A stretch of DNA of 64,000 bases from Lunularia cruciata (taxonomy: Eukaryota > Streptophyta > Marchantiopsida > Lunulariales > Lunulariaceae). A program made the position numbers and the translations under genes. The notes below the pieces were generated by a model. It was not told the DNA's origin. It did no database searches and was given only the letters and a program-made list of their open reading frames with translations. Of this stretch, positions 13,131 through 24,913 are shown piece after piece (the first letter of the stretch is position 1; each line of letters opens with the position of its first letter). Where the stretch lies: NCBI GenBank assembly GCA_948567375.1, contig OX419758.1, positions 58,719,001 to 58,783,000 on the forward strand, given 5' to 3'.

Positions 13131-13852
13131 AGTGGACCAAATGATAAGGCACAATCACCACCCTTGCCTAGCAAAGATGAAGTGCTTTCCACAAACAAGG
13201 AGAAGATGCCAATTGTGGAATCCATTTCAACTACAACTCCATTCTATGAAGGGTAGAACATGGTTTTACAGTTGTAGTCTTTAGAGTGATGTAAATTCTG
13301 AAATCTCTTCCACCTGGTTTTGTTTGCAAAGTTGTTGAAATTTCTTTGTGCAATGTGGTAGTGGGTTGCATTTTGTATGACTTGTGGTGAGGAACCTATA
13401 CAAATTGCAGCTCTAACAAATCTCACCTTTGTAGTTTGATTCTTGGACAGATGATTGATGAATGAAGAGACCCCAAAACAAAGTGATTGTTATTCCATAT
13501 GAATCCACCCTTCCTTAGGAATCCCATGGATTTGACCATTTAGTACATAGGAAAATATATTGCTTAGCATTTTGTAGTGTCACTCATTTGGATGACATTA
13601 CACTCTTTTAGGAATGATTTTGCCTAATCTCAATCCTTAGAAGTAATGCATGATAAGCTAAGTTAGAAAATATATCTCTACATAATTTTCATTAGAAATT
13701 TGACTTGTCTTCCCTTCTATTTTACCATATTGATTTAAGATATAATTGAAAAGTCCAAAAGCTGTTTGTAAGTTGGAAAACAAAAAATAAACATTTAAAA
13801 CTATGTAGAACCTTCCAATTCTATATTGCAAGTTGACATCATAGTGTTAGAT

Positions 13853-13899
13853 TATATGAACATCCAACATCTCCTAGGATGATGTTGGATGTTCATATA
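13853..13899. repeat. perfect hairpin, 19-bp arms, 9-nt loop
   Basis: Arm 13853-13871 pairs exactly with 13881-13899; beyond one mismatch another 5 bp pair (ttaga/tctaa). This is the longest hairpin in the window. It has no flanking duplication that would mark it as a MITE. Confidence 0.92.
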
Positions 13900-14548
13900 C
13901 TCTAAGTGAATAGTTTTTAACAAGGGCTCGTAATCTATTTGCACGATCACAAGCTTGTCCAACAAATAATGCTACTAGAATATGGTAGCATAAACCATCA
14001 TTGGTTTTTCATAACCACAAGCAAATTAATTTCTTGAGGTAAAATCAAACCTCCTTGAGGGAAAGGCTTTTGGATTTTAACCATATGTAAAATGTTATTC
14101 TAGTGTTACTCTAGTAGAAAACTAAAAAGTGTAAAAGTAAACTCATAAGGTAATATGTAGTCATATGATCATACCTTTGGAATTTGACAGCCTGGCCTAA
14201 GAGATTGATTAGGGGTGTTGCAACATGTGTTTAGTACTATATGAACCATTAATAGAAGATTTTCTAATCCATTGAATCTTTAAATATTTTTGTTGAAAAT
14301 ATCCCTTGGATTTGGCTAGTTCAAGATAACTTTGATCATTTCTCATCCATCTCTATCACTTTAGCTAAAATATTGTGACCTAAAAAAAGAACATCTTTCC
14401 AAAATTTTCTTTTGATTTCTTGCAAAAGAAGATAAATTTGCAACACTTTGCTAATATGAGTATTATGCTCCAACCTCGCAATCCATCAAATAATTTATGC
14501 ATTTGAGCCACAATACTTAAGAGATATTGATGAAGTCAAAGGTAAGGA

Positions 14549-14907
14549 TGGTAACAAACCAAAGAGAGCGATATAAGAGAGTAGAAGGTCAAATATTAGA
14601 ACTCCTAATTGATAGAAGCTCCAAATGCTTGAGTTGAACTCATGTTTTGGTATTTATAGAGATATGTAAGCTCAATACAAGACCTCATAGGAAGCTTTCA
14701 AAGAAGTTTCCTTCTAGAAGCCACTTTACTTAGTGTACAAGCTAAGCTAGTTGTTTACTTGTCATAAAAGCTAAGCTAGCCATTTACCTAGAAAATAGGC
14801 TATTTAATGTTGAGGAAGGTTCTAGAAGATTCCTAGAATTCCTAGATATATGCAAGTTCTACCTCCTTTTAGCTATACTTAACTTGTACTAACTTGATAT
14901 GTTTACA
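14549..14907 (-). repeat. 3' LTR of element C
   Basis: 359 bp; sense start TGTAAACATATCAAG after the polypurine tract, sense end GTTACCA. Similar in layout (gtatttatag TATA box, AAGCTT motifs) to the LTRs of A and B but clearly diverged. Confidence 0.8.
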
Positions 14908-15164
14908 TATTCCCCCACTACTAGTTAGTAATATCCTTATTTCCATGGAATCAATGAATTCTTGTATGGTTGCTTGAGCATTTTGGAGAAAGGAGAGAGG
15001 CTCCCATGTGGTATCTATAAGGATACAATTTCTAAAGGATATTTAAATTCAATTTCATATTGGTAACAACATTGGGGATGCCTCTTTGTGCAAGAATATG
15101 GCCAACTTTGTATTCTTCATGGTCATTAATAGAGATTGGAGGAGGAAGAAGAGGTTGCATACAA

Positions 15165-15700
15165 TTACAAAAAGAAGATGGGTTGGAAAAGTGGTTTTAA
15201 CTTTGATATATGGAATACAGGATAGATCTTTATGTGATTAGGAAGTGCAAGTTTGTAGATAACAAGAAAAATGATATGAGTAATAACAAATGGATCAATC
15301 CAATTCAGAGTATGCTTACAAACTTGAGTGTCAAGAGTGAAGAGACTAGATGAATGCATGACCTTATCACCTACTTGGAATGTGATGCCATGATGATACC
15401 TATTAGCATATTATTTTTGCAAACTTTGAGCAACAAGAAGATAGGATTTGGCTAGATGTAAAAATGTAGATAACATGGACAAGGAGGTGCAAAGTATGAG
15501 AAACACGAGATGGCAGTAGAGTAATACAAGAATTTGAACCTAGTGGATTTTGCACATAGTAAGAAGAAAAGGAGAGACTTATATACTTGCTTACTTGGAA
15601 TTATAGTATGCAAATTTAGTAGCCACAATACAAGTATACCAATTGGTGTGTGTGAATTTTAACCAAGATACATAACATATCTTCCAATTAAATACAAAAC
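15165..15700 (-). pseudogene. integrase C-terminal remnant of element C
   Basis: The 64-codon frame at 15165-15359 matches the segment of A and B between the integrase core and the chromodomain (DTQVCK, NWIDPF, FHISKLKP). Sequence to about 15700 still aligns with A around 850-1200. Nothing upstream of this in pol is left. Confidence 0.75.
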
Positions 15701-16789
15701 TTTTTAGCTACCATGGACCCATTTTTTATCATCTAGAAGATTTGTAGCTATGAAAAATTGCTTTCAATGAAACACAAATTATGTTTGCCACTATTACTAT
15801 ATTTTACCAAAGTACATATTTACAATTATATCTAAGTTAATATAAAAAGGCAACAAGTCTACTTCTCTTCATAAGTCATAATAAAAAGGATCAATGGATC
15901 ATTGGACATGGTGCTTTTATTCAAAATTATTTGACTAAAGCATACAATGATGAATTGTTAAAAATGATCCTTTGGTAGTCTATGGATACAAAAATGTCAA
16001 TAGTTTGGGAAGAATTGATTTGGGGATCCATATATTTAGTACATTCCATTTTTGATTTGATACCCATGTAACACATGGAGGAGAGAAATAGGATAATGGA
16101 AGATAAAACTAAGAACTCTCAACTAAGAGAAACTCAAAATGCTTGAGTTGAGCTTGGCCTTCAGTATTTGCAAAGATAGGTCAATATAAGTCCTCATGAT
16201 AAGCTTACCAAGAAGTTCCTTCTTGAAGCAACCTTACTTTGTGTATTCAAGGATGGAAAAGCCCCAACTTTTTTTTGGTTCATAAGGTTTATGGTTTTAA
16301 TTTGAGGAGTAATTTTGGTAATTTTTTGTTGCCAAACCTAATTCTTTTTCATAATGTTTAAGGTTTTAATCTAAGGAATGATTTTTGTTGCTGCTTTCCA
16401 TGGTAGCCTCAATCTGACTATCAAAGAGTATATTTCCAGTACTCTTGATGAAGATTACTCAACCTATTGGAAGTTTCATGTGAATAAAGCCCATGGTGGG
16501 GAAATTTCTGCTTTATGGCTGCATTCGATGTTTCCAAGCTAAAAATCTTGACAGCCATTTTCTTGAGTTTTTTTCATTGTTAATCATTGGCCAACCAGAA
16601 TTGCAAAAGCAACTTTAGACCTTTTTCCAACATTTTGATACCTAAATATCTTATTGTCTTTTTCTTTTCTTGAAAGAATCAAGAAGTGTGTCTACTCCAA
16701 GTACAAGGCCTCCTTGAGCTGATCATTTCTTGAACCATTATCTAAAGGAGTTGAAATAAGATTCTCTTTTAGTTCATGTAGACATTATT

Positions 16790-18669
16790 TGTAGACATTA
16801 TTTGGAGACCAATAAATTGCGGGTCTAGCAATATGCTAGTCAATGTGCTTTGCCATACATAAACTTGAATCTTGCTTTATTAAATCCACATAAGTATTCA
16901 AATTCTTGTTGGCATATTAGACCTTTGGCAAGTATGGTTTGAAATTGAAAAAGTAATTGTTGGAAATTAAGAAGTACTTTGGAAACATCAACTTTGTAAA
17001 ATTGGTATTTTATACTGAGTACATTGATTGGTTTGATGATGGCTAGTGTCTTTTCCAACAAAACAATGAATTATTAATTATGAATGAGATGCTTGATCCT
17101 TTGATGCTTAACTCTTTGGGCATCACTCTTTGGGCAATAATAAAGTCTTAGGTAGTGATAATCTTATGGAGGAGTGTTCATTCAAAATCCAAGATTGTCT
17201 TACATCTATTCTCAATGGTGCCTCATCATGTAGGCATTGCTCTAGGAAAAGCACAAAAGACAAGCAATTTTCTATGCTTCTTGTAGTTGTGACTTGAAGA
17301 CATGATGATTGTGGAAGAAATTGACCACATGTTTACATCCTTCAACAAATTCTAGTATCTCTTCAAATGGATAGTGAATGGGATACATATGATCTATCTC
17401 TCCCAACTTCTTGCTTTTAGTTATAGCAAATACATCCTTTACAAGGAGGTACAGATCATCAACATAACAACCTTGGAAGTAGCATGTTGGGAAGAATTTA
17501 GACAATATCTCATATGCCTCCTTGTTGGAATTGGTATTATATGTAATTGCACTTTCAAATGAGTTGGATGGATACATGAATCACCTGCTTGATATTGCTT
17601 GTAATCCAATTGGCACTGCGGGTTCGTTGGCTAGTTGAAACTGATTCCAAAAAGATAGATATGTTTGGAGATATGACCATATACTTCACCATTAGATCAT
17701 CTTTAATGTTGGATGATCCATCTATGACTATGCATGAGACCATATTTTCCATTCATGTATCAACTCTGTGCTTACTATCATTGTAGCACTTATCAAGGAA
17801 CATAGATCTAAGTTTCTTTTTATTAGGCAATAATTTTCATCTATTTGTAGTACTGAAATGGCTCACACTAGGTAACTATACTCAATACATTGGAATGATA
17901 TAGAGGTTGCATAATAATTTATTGCCATGTGTCTTAGGAATAAATCCTTCTTTTTGGCCTCAAATCCCCTGCTTGATATTGCTTGCAATCCAATTGGCAT
18001 TGTGGCTTTGTTGTCCATTTGAAATTGATTCCAACAAGATGCAAGCATTTGGGGATTTGGCCACATAGTTCACCATTGGATCACTTTTACATTGAACCAT
18101 CCAAATGTGATGATGGATGAGACTACATTTTCCATTTGTATATCGAACTTATGCTTACTATCTTTGTAGCACTTATCAAGGAGCATAGATCCAAGTTTAT
18201 TTTGATCAAGCAACAGATCTTCATCAGGTTGTAGTACTAAAATGGCTCACACTATTGTCTTTAGTGATTGTCTTTAGTACATTGGAATGATGAACTTGTT
18301 TCATAATAATGCATTGCTATGTATCTTTAAGATAAATCCTTCACTTTGGGATCAACAATTGGCAACAAATATTTTTTGATTGATGAGTGATCCATTAACA
18401 AAGCTAATGATGCTAAGATATTTGCTACTTTAATTGCATAATAACTTGCATTAGCTGGTTTCTTGTTTCCAATATACCAAGATGGCTAATCCAAAATTTC
18501 CAAGCCATTCATAAATTGGTAAAAAAATTGCACTTGTTGAGGTGTTGCTTGCAATCTCACTCTTCTTGTGATGATTGATGATAAGTTTACAATGATTACA
18601 TGAAGCAAATTTCATTGCAGAAGGCTCAACATTATTTGTAAACAGATTTAGGACACACTTTGTTGGCAT
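16790..18669 (-). pseudogene. hAT transposase remnants (BED finger, DUF659, core fragment)
   Basis: On the minus strand: 18451-18669 has SAMKFASCNHCKLIINHH, fitting the C-X2-C...H part of a BED zinc finger. 17555-17752 has VIDGSSNIKDDLMVKYMVISP...FLESVSTSQ and 17272-17577 has GCYVDDLYLLVKDVF...CKHVVNFFHNHHV, both typical of the hAT DUF659 region. 16840-17061 runs into a LAYLLDPRFIG-like stretch near 16800. Frames are broken and a 384-bp duplication disrupts the middle, so no enzyme can be made. I did not find a clear C-terminal dimerisation domain. Confidence 0.72.
17584..18352. repeat. 384-bp direct tandem duplication inside the hAT element
   Basis: Copy 1 17584-17967 and copy 2 17968 to about 18352 both start cctgcttgatattgctt and share many anchors (cacttatcaagga, aaatggctcacact, ataaatccttc). 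Divergence between copies is substantial, so the duplication is old. Confidence 0.85.
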
Positions 18670-19703
18670 CCTTGTTTCTGCTTTTTTACAATAACAACTT
18701 CATGGAGAATAGATTGATCATCAACCTCGTTGTACACAATGACAACATCAAAGATCTGATTGTTGTTAGATAGCCTAACATATTGGAATCAAGAATCATT
18801 TAATCAAAAAGAAAATGAAAGGATGAAGAAGGAAGATAAGCATGTTAATCTTTTGTTGATGGAAGAAATAAAGTATGCTCCATCAAGTGGATCATGATAC
18901 AAAGATATGCAAAAATGATGGGTCATGAGTACATTGAGTAATGAGTCATTCATGAGTCATGATTAGTGATCATGTGTAGTAGTGAGTCACTATATGGAGT
19001 TCTCACTATATGGCATTTTTTATTATTAAACCTGATTTTTTTTCTAATTTTTTTGGCTAAATTTTAGAGCAAGGTTTCTAAATAAAAACCCAATATAAAA
19101 AAACCTTAACTTGCCATCCTTGGATGTATAAGCTAAACTAGATCTTACTTGGTATACAAGCTAAGCTAACCATCTCCTTAGTATAAAAGATAAGCTAGCC
19201 ATTTACTCGATGCACAACCTACTCAATCCTTTGGAAGGTTTTAGAAGCTTTTCACCAAGAAGCTTCTTGGATGTTTCTTTAAAATTGTTAGAATTAGAAT
19301 TCTTAGATATATTCTAGCTCTATCTCCTTTTAGTTGTACTTAGCTTATGCTAACTTGATGTTATTACAAGGAATTTCCCTTCAGAGCTTTGGAACAATTA
19401 CTATCTTGGACACCTCTCCAAGTAAGATGAGATGTGTATTTGCTAATGTTACAAACACCAAACTTGGTGAAAAGTTTAGCTACATTCAATTGATCCAACA
19501 AATCATTATTTTGAGAGAGGAGATACACATTCTTCATTTTTTGTTCATGCAATCCACTAAATTTTATACAAAATAAATACTCTTTTATTTTACTGAAATC
19601 AAAATCATAAGTACTTTCTAAGATGAGGTACAATCCTGAATAAAATGATTCTCTATATATTCTATAAGGTCTTTTGAGGTTCTCCTAAATTCATTGGGAT
19701 AAG

Positions 19704-19705
<2 letters not shown>

Positions 19706-19737
<32 letters not shown>
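19706..19737. repeat. (AT)16 microsatellite
   Basis: Thirty-two bases of uninterrupted AT dinucleotide within relic E. Confidence 0.95.
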
Positions 19738-19741
<4 letters not shown>

Positions 19742-20527
19742 AATATTAGGTATATTATTAAAGAAAATATATCCTGAAATGCATTCCTTAATCAAATCTA
19801 AACATTAGGTAAGTCAAATAAAAATAAATGTGGAAATTCGTGTAGAATCTCTTCCTTAATCTTGGTCTTTCATACATTAATCTTTGTATGATCAATTCCC
19901 ACTATTAGCTTGATCCAAATTGCAAAGGTTGGTTTCTCTTTCATCATTGCTCCCTCATAGTAACAAAAAAATAATGTATTCATCTTTTATGTTAAAAGTT
20001 GGAATAGATGATGTAGTTACCAGATGTACCAAGTATCCTAAATAAAAAACTTTTCTTTTGTACTTACTTGATTGTCATCCTACCCAATCAACTAGAGTAC
20101 AATGATATTCAAGCCAAGGTAATTCTAGACTGACATAATATAGACATACAACTGCAGATTTGATCGTCTCCTTGTACTCTTGACCAACCTTGATTATTAG
20201 ATGAAGAGTTTAAAAAGCAAGGTCTTTCTTGTATTAAATCATCCACCTAGGTAACTTCTCTTACCAATGCAATAGAAGCACTAATCTTTTGCAAATTATA
20301 TCAACATGCAATTATCTTAACTATCCATATCGACTAAAATCCTACAAGAAGGATTTTAGATCAAACTATCAAGATAAAATAATTGTTTACATACTTAGCT
20401 CTCAATTGTATTAAAACTATAGGTGCTCTTGATAAGATACTCAATGATTTTGTTAGTCATTGGTATCTTCTTGATTAAATTTCTCCTTATATATTTAGCT
20501 TGTGCAATTAGTTAAGTTTTAACTAAT

Positions 20528-20559
20528 GCAATTTGGACAATTCCTATTGTCCAAATTGC
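20528..20559. repeat. perfect hairpin, 13-bp arms, 6-nt loop
   Basis: Arm 20528-20540 pairs exactly with 20547-20559. It sits in the damaged zinc-knuckle part of relic E, where A has no such palindrome. Confidence 0.9.
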
Positions 20560-20794
20560 CAAGTTATTTGCAATAGTAGCACTTGATGTATTTATTTCCT
20601 ATCAAAATTGGTAATAGTTTACATAAGATAACATTAATTAAGAAATACTTCATTCACTTGTATATGGTAGGCTTTAATGAATTATGAGCGCCTTGAAGGT
20701 ACAAATATTGAAGAGACATGAGAAAAAAATCTTTTGACCATCTACATGGCTTGTTCTAGTTGCTCAAGTTCCTTCATGATTATAAGTAGTTTGT

Positions 20795-21537
20795 TGTAAT
20801 ACTTTGAGGACAAGAGAGAAAACACAGATTTCACACTCAAACATTTGATGCCCCAAAGGAGCACCTTCTCTTTATTATATAAACAAAGAGGATCTCTTCT
20901 ATGGAAGCTCCACCATAGGATTAGAGACACAGATAGGTGACATGTCAGCAAGCTCCACCCTTGGATTACTTACTTGGATGGGTGACATGTCTGGTCTAGG
21001 TCCTATCTGGTTGGTTGAACAAGCTTTGACCGGAGGGAATCTTTTAAAGAATCTTCCTGTAGGAATCTCAAAATCACGTAAGGTACCATTGGAAAGTTCT
21101 TGACGAGACACAGCAGGGGGAGGGAAGGCCAGCCTTTCCTCTGTTTGGGGGGGTTGGGGGAGGGGGGAGTCTGTACATTTTCGAGGCCTAATTCATCCGT
21201 TTAGGCCTCCAAAATTGCCTTCAAAGATTTTAGGCATATTTTGGTTCCTACTCTATTAGTAGAAGTCCCCTTTTGGTGATACCTCTTTCTGATCTGTTTA
21301 GTCCATCATGTGTAACATCCTTCTAGATGTTACCAAACCAATTATCACCTTTAAATCATATGTCTAGCTATTGGTTCTAAGGTTCTCAAGTCTATTTTGG
21401 TTTTTGTCCTATTAGTAAAAGTACTTTTTTGGTGATGCTTCTATCTTATCTATTTTGACAATCATTTATAACATCATTCTAGATGTTACCAAACCAAATT
21501 TCCCATCTAGATCATATGGCTAGCTCTTGGCATTACA
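20795..21537 (-). repeat. solo LTR of family S (copy 1)
   Basis: 743 bp with ends TGTAAT...ATTACA, closely similar to 24154-24908 (same strand) and 61608-62312 (opposite strand). Flanks TTTGT (20790-20794) and TTTGC (21538-21542) match at 4 of 5 bases, as expected for an insertion with a 5-bp target duplication. No polypurine tract or primer site abuts it, so it is a solo LTR inside relic E. It contains a TATA-like attatataaac box (near 20874-20884) and two imperfect direct copies of a segment with cttttggtgatacctct. Confidence 0.82.
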
Positions 21538-21542
21538 TTTGC

Positions 21543-23227
21543 ATGGTTTTGATTAAACCATTGTTGTCCTTTTCCTTTCTCTCTTTGGGAACACATTGGC
21601 TGTTTAGATGTAGAGATTACAAATTAGCGGTTGCATGTAGATCTATCACTACTAGTTTGAGCCTGCTTGTTTGCCCAACCACCATTACCTTCTACTCTTG
21701 TTTCTAGTATTCTTCCTATTGGGTAAGGGAGTAACGTGGAACTTAACATGTCATCATAACCCACACTCTTGGTCATTACTTCTAGCATTACCAAGGAGAA
21801 ATACACAACATATCTAGAAGAGAAGAACCTAAGCATAATGTCCAAGCACCAATCCAAGCCAATTGGGCATATAATCAAGTATGCAAAAGCATGAAGAGTA
21901 TCTAAATATAAGAGGTTTAGTAACAACTCTCCATGTTTTGGTGGAAATAAGATTTAGAGCACCTTGCCTTGTCCACAAGCTGATTTTCATCTATACTCAA
22001 ATTTCTATCCATTCTATCCTCCAATCTTACATCCAATTTGTACTCCAAGTATGGAAATTCTATGCTTTTTTGACAAAAAAATCTCTATAGGACTTAGATG
22101 AATTTTTTTCTATAGCTCTGGTTTTGATGATTTCAAACTCAATATAAAGCCTATGGGATAAGATTTCTAATTACATAAACTAAAGCTCAACGGAACCACT
22201 ATAGCTCCTTTGACAAGGTTTCAAACTTGACCATAAAAAATCCTAAGTACGGCTCAAGTCTTGATTCTTGCACAAGTTTTGGATATCTATATTTAATATA
22301 TCCATACCTTGAAAAATGTTGTCTTGGATATATCTAGTAGTGAGATGTGTATTTTCTATACATGCTACAAGAGTCCAATTTTATGAAGAATTTGGCTCCA
22401 CCTCATTCATTCTTCAAACAAATCATCTAGTCAAGATATAGGATAAAACCTCTTCAATGTTCAATAAAAACTCAAAAGACTAGTATTTCTTCTTAGAACC
22501 TACAAAATATTTGCTTGTCAAGGTAATGTACTATATTGGATATGATTTTTCCATAATTCCCTTCAAGATCTTCTAATTTAATGATAAGCAATGGACAAGT
22601 CTACTAATAACAATACTTTTAAAGAGCAAATCTTTAAAATCCCATTCCTGATTAAAAGTTAAAGCCTTTGGTAAGTCATCAAAACACATTGTCACAATCC
22701 TAAATCATGTCGCTATGGATTAGGATCTTTAGTTGTGTACTCCCAACAAAATTTTTCACTTTTCTTGCTAAGTATCTTGAATGAATCATTAGGTTCAATA
22801 AGGAGAAACCACCATCCCTTAACCACAAGATGGCCTTAAGGGGAAGGAAATCTCTTGAAATATATTTGCCATGTCAAAGGCAATGCCTATCCAAACTTGG
22901 AACCAAATTAAAAACCAGAACTGCTATTTGGAGCTAATCAAGTACCAAAACTGCACAAACAGCATCGCACATGCATTAAGCACCAATTATGTAGAGGTGT
23001 GTAGCCTATTAGCCTTAGCCTTCACACATGCAAGCCATGTGTAGACTCCACTGCACATTGGGAAACAAACCATTTCTATGGAATGGGAGGAATTTTTTTC
23101 CCCAAGCTAAACCTCACTCCACTCAATTAGAAGAACAAATACACAATTTCTATATTTTCTAAATACATTGAGAATTTGAGACTATGGTGCAAACACTTAG
23201 TACCAAACAAAGATCAAAGAGCAATTT
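21543..23227. other. AT-rich DNA, no recognisable gene
   Basis: Possibly the continuation of relic E gag beyond the solo LTR. Open frames at 21624-21926 (minus) and elsewhere show no family motif. Confidence 0.5.
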
Positions 23228-24080
23228 GATAGACCTAAAATTGAGGAGCTTTGAATTCTTCCTTGAGAGTAAATTAGTAAAGTGTAGATGGCAATTCAAT
23301 ATATGTAACAGTCTAGGAAAGCACTACCTAAGTTGGAAGATCTCATGCTTCCTATAACTCACAAGGGAAAGAGAGGCAAGTGAAGTAAGTTTGATAGAAT
23401 TTTTGAAATCATAGGAGCTTCCTCAAGAGTAACTTAGGAAAGTGAAGAAGGCAATTCAATGTTTGCAACAATCAAGGAGAGCACTACACAAGGAGAGCAC
23501 TTTTAATCCTAAAATTAACCCATAATTTGAAGGTCTCATGTTTCTTATAGCTCACTTTATTAGCTTTGAAGGAAGCAAGAGAAAGAGAGGCAAGTGAAGT
23601 AGGTTTGATAGACCTTTTGAAATTGCAAGAGCTTGGATTTCTTCTTCAAGAGGAAATTAGGAATTAGAAAAGGGGGGATGGCAATTCAATGTTCACAATA
23701 GTCTAGGAGAGCACTACCCAAGTTTGAAGGTCTCATGCTTGTTGTTAATCACATTATTGGCTTTGAAAGAAGCAAGAGAAAGAGAGAGAAGTCAAGTAAG
23801 TCTGATAGAAATTTTGAAATTGCAGGAGATGTAATTTCTTTCTTGAGAGTAAATAAGGAAAATAGGGAGAGCAATTCAATATTTGCAATAGTTTAGGAGA
23901 GCAATGCACAAGTTTGAAGGTTTCATGCTTCCCATAGTTCACATGATTGGCTTCTGAGGAAGTAGAAAAAAGAGAGAGAAGTGAAATAGTTTGATAAGGC
24001 ATTTTGAAAATTGTAAGGGTTTAAATTCTTTTACATGAGTAGATTAGGAGAATGAGGAGAGGGATGCTTGTATGCAAGAG
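23228..24080. repeat. five-unit tandem array, unit about 190 bp
   Basis: Units begin with a gatag.../tttgaaatt motif at 23228, 23393, 23607, 23804 and 23993. Spacings are 165, 214, 197 and 189 bp. Shared anchors are ggcaattcaat, ggagagcac, gaaggtctcatg, aagagaaagaga and caagtgaag. The 214-bp unit holds an extra insertion near 23475-23520. No known satellite is recognised. Confidence 0.85.
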
Positions 24081-24153
24081 GAATTGGTGTTGCATTGGTT
24101 AGTGTATATGAGGAGAAATAACAATCATGACGTAGAGCTCATTTTTGGGTAGA

Positions 24154-24908
24154 TATAATGTTCCAAGGATAGTAGAGAGACACAAAAGAGAAAACACAAG
24201 TTTAACACTCAAACTCTAATGCCCCAAAGGAGCACCTTGACTATATTATATAGCAAAGAGGACTCCTCCAAAGGAAGCTCCACCCTTGGATTAGATACAT
24301 GGATTGGTGACCTGTAAGTAAGCTCTGCCATTAGATTAGCTGCATGCATGGGTGACATGTTGGTTATGATCCTATCTGGTTGGTCAACCCATCTTTGACC
24401 AAAGAGAATCTTTAAGGAATCTTTTGGTAGGAATCTCCAAATTGCATGAGTGAGGTACCATTGGAAAGCTCTCAACAAGACAAAGCAAGGAGAGGGGAGG
24501 GAAAGCCAGCATTTAATTTATTTGGGGAAAAAGGGGGGGATTTGCACATTTTCAAAGCTTAATTCATCCATTTAGGCCTCCAAAATTGACTTTGAAGATT
24601 TCAGACATATTTCATTTTCTGCACTATTAGTAGAAGTACCCTTTTGGTGATACCTCTTTTTGATCTATTTAGTCCATCATATATAAAATTGTTTTAGATA
24701 TTGCCAAACCAAATTTCATCTCTAGATCATATGTCTAGCTATTAGTTTTAAGGTTTTCAAGTTTATTTCAATTTTTGTCTTATTTGTAGAAGTGATCTTT
24801 TGGTGATACCTCTATCTGATCTATTTAGTCCAGCATGTACAACATCCTTCCAAATTTTATTAAACCAAATTTCACCTCTAGATCATATGTCTAGCTATTG
24901 GTATTATA
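24154..24908 (-). repeat. solo LTR of family S (copy 2), perfect target duplications
   Basis: 755 bp, homologous to 20795-21537 over its length. Ends have decayed to TATAAT...ATTATA. It is flanked by identical GTAGA pentamers at 24149-24153 and 24909-24913, which shows a complete insertion reduced to a solo LTR. Confidence 0.88.
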
Positions 24909-24913
24909 GTAGA

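Larger units (their letters stand above)
16248..19122 (-). mobile_element. hAT-superfamily DNA transposon inside the LTR of element C
   Basis: Bounded by 9-bp terminal inverted repeats, CAAGGATGG (16248-16256) and CCATCCTTG (19114-19122), which resemble hAT ends. The flanking octamers tgtgtatt (16240-16247) and gatgtata (19123-19130) agree at 5 of 8 positions, consistent with a worn 8-bp target duplication. The 2.87 kb inside encodes pieces of a hAT transposase on the minus strand. Near 18900-18980 the right end has repeated TCATGAGT/ATGAGTCAT motifs of the kind found in hAT subterminal regions. Removing it restores one continuous LTR. Confidence 0.8.
14549..19368 (-). mobile_element. element C: deletion derivative of a chromovirus, nested in E
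   Basis: The 3' LTR is 14549-14907, the internal part only about 1.16 kb (14908-16066), and the 5' LTR is 16067-16247 plus 19123-19368, split by a hAT transposon. LTR ends are TGTAA...TTAC(C)A. The polypurine tract AGTGGGGGAATA lies at 14908-14919. The primer site next to 16067 reads TGGGTATCAAATC, a degenerate initiator-Met complement. The internal part keeps integrase C-terminus and chromodomain-proximal sequence (15165-15359: DTQVCKHTLNWIDPF, FHISKLKPL) but lacks gag, PR, RT and RNase H. A likely target duplication AAGGA is found at 14544-14548 and 19368-19372, overlapping the LTR end by one base. Confidence 0.78.
16067..19368 (-). repeat. 5' LTR of element C, interrupted by hAT insertion
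   Basis: The two LTR halves, 16067-16247 and 19123-19368, together make about 427 bp and join into one sequence colinear with the 3' LTR at 14549-14907. The break falls in the stretch ttgtgta/gtataagct. Confidence 0.8.
13905..20790 (-). mobile_element. gypsy relic E (RNase H-RT-PR-gag), host of nested insertions
   Basis: Antisense remains of an older chromovirus-like element in several blocks. 13905-14260 matches the RNase H part of A. 14261-14543 matches the RT thumb. 19369-19640 encodes RT palm with MKNVYLLSQNNDLLDQLNVAKLFTKF, matching A's [20 protein letters not shown]. 20100-20400 matches the protease area and 20560-20600 a damaged zinc knuckle (CYYC). The two RT halves are separated by element C (14549-19368), which entered between the equivalents of FEWRVL and PFGLTNAP. 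Divergence from A and B is high and no LTR of E itself is seen. Confidence 0.65.

Noticed and set aside
13853-13899. microRNA precursor or MITE
   Set aside because: Arms are perfectly complementary with a 9-nt loop and there is no target duplication, mature-like asymmetry or promoter; other unrelated hairpins nearby suggest a mutational origin.
23228-24080. CRISPR array
   Set aside because: Units are about 190 bp, diverged throughout and without short identical repeats separated by unique spacers; the genome is eukaryotic.
20795-24908. One intact retrotransposon bounded by the two S-family LTRs
   Set aside because: Each LTR has its own flanking 5-bp duplication, and no primer site or polypurine tract adjoins them.
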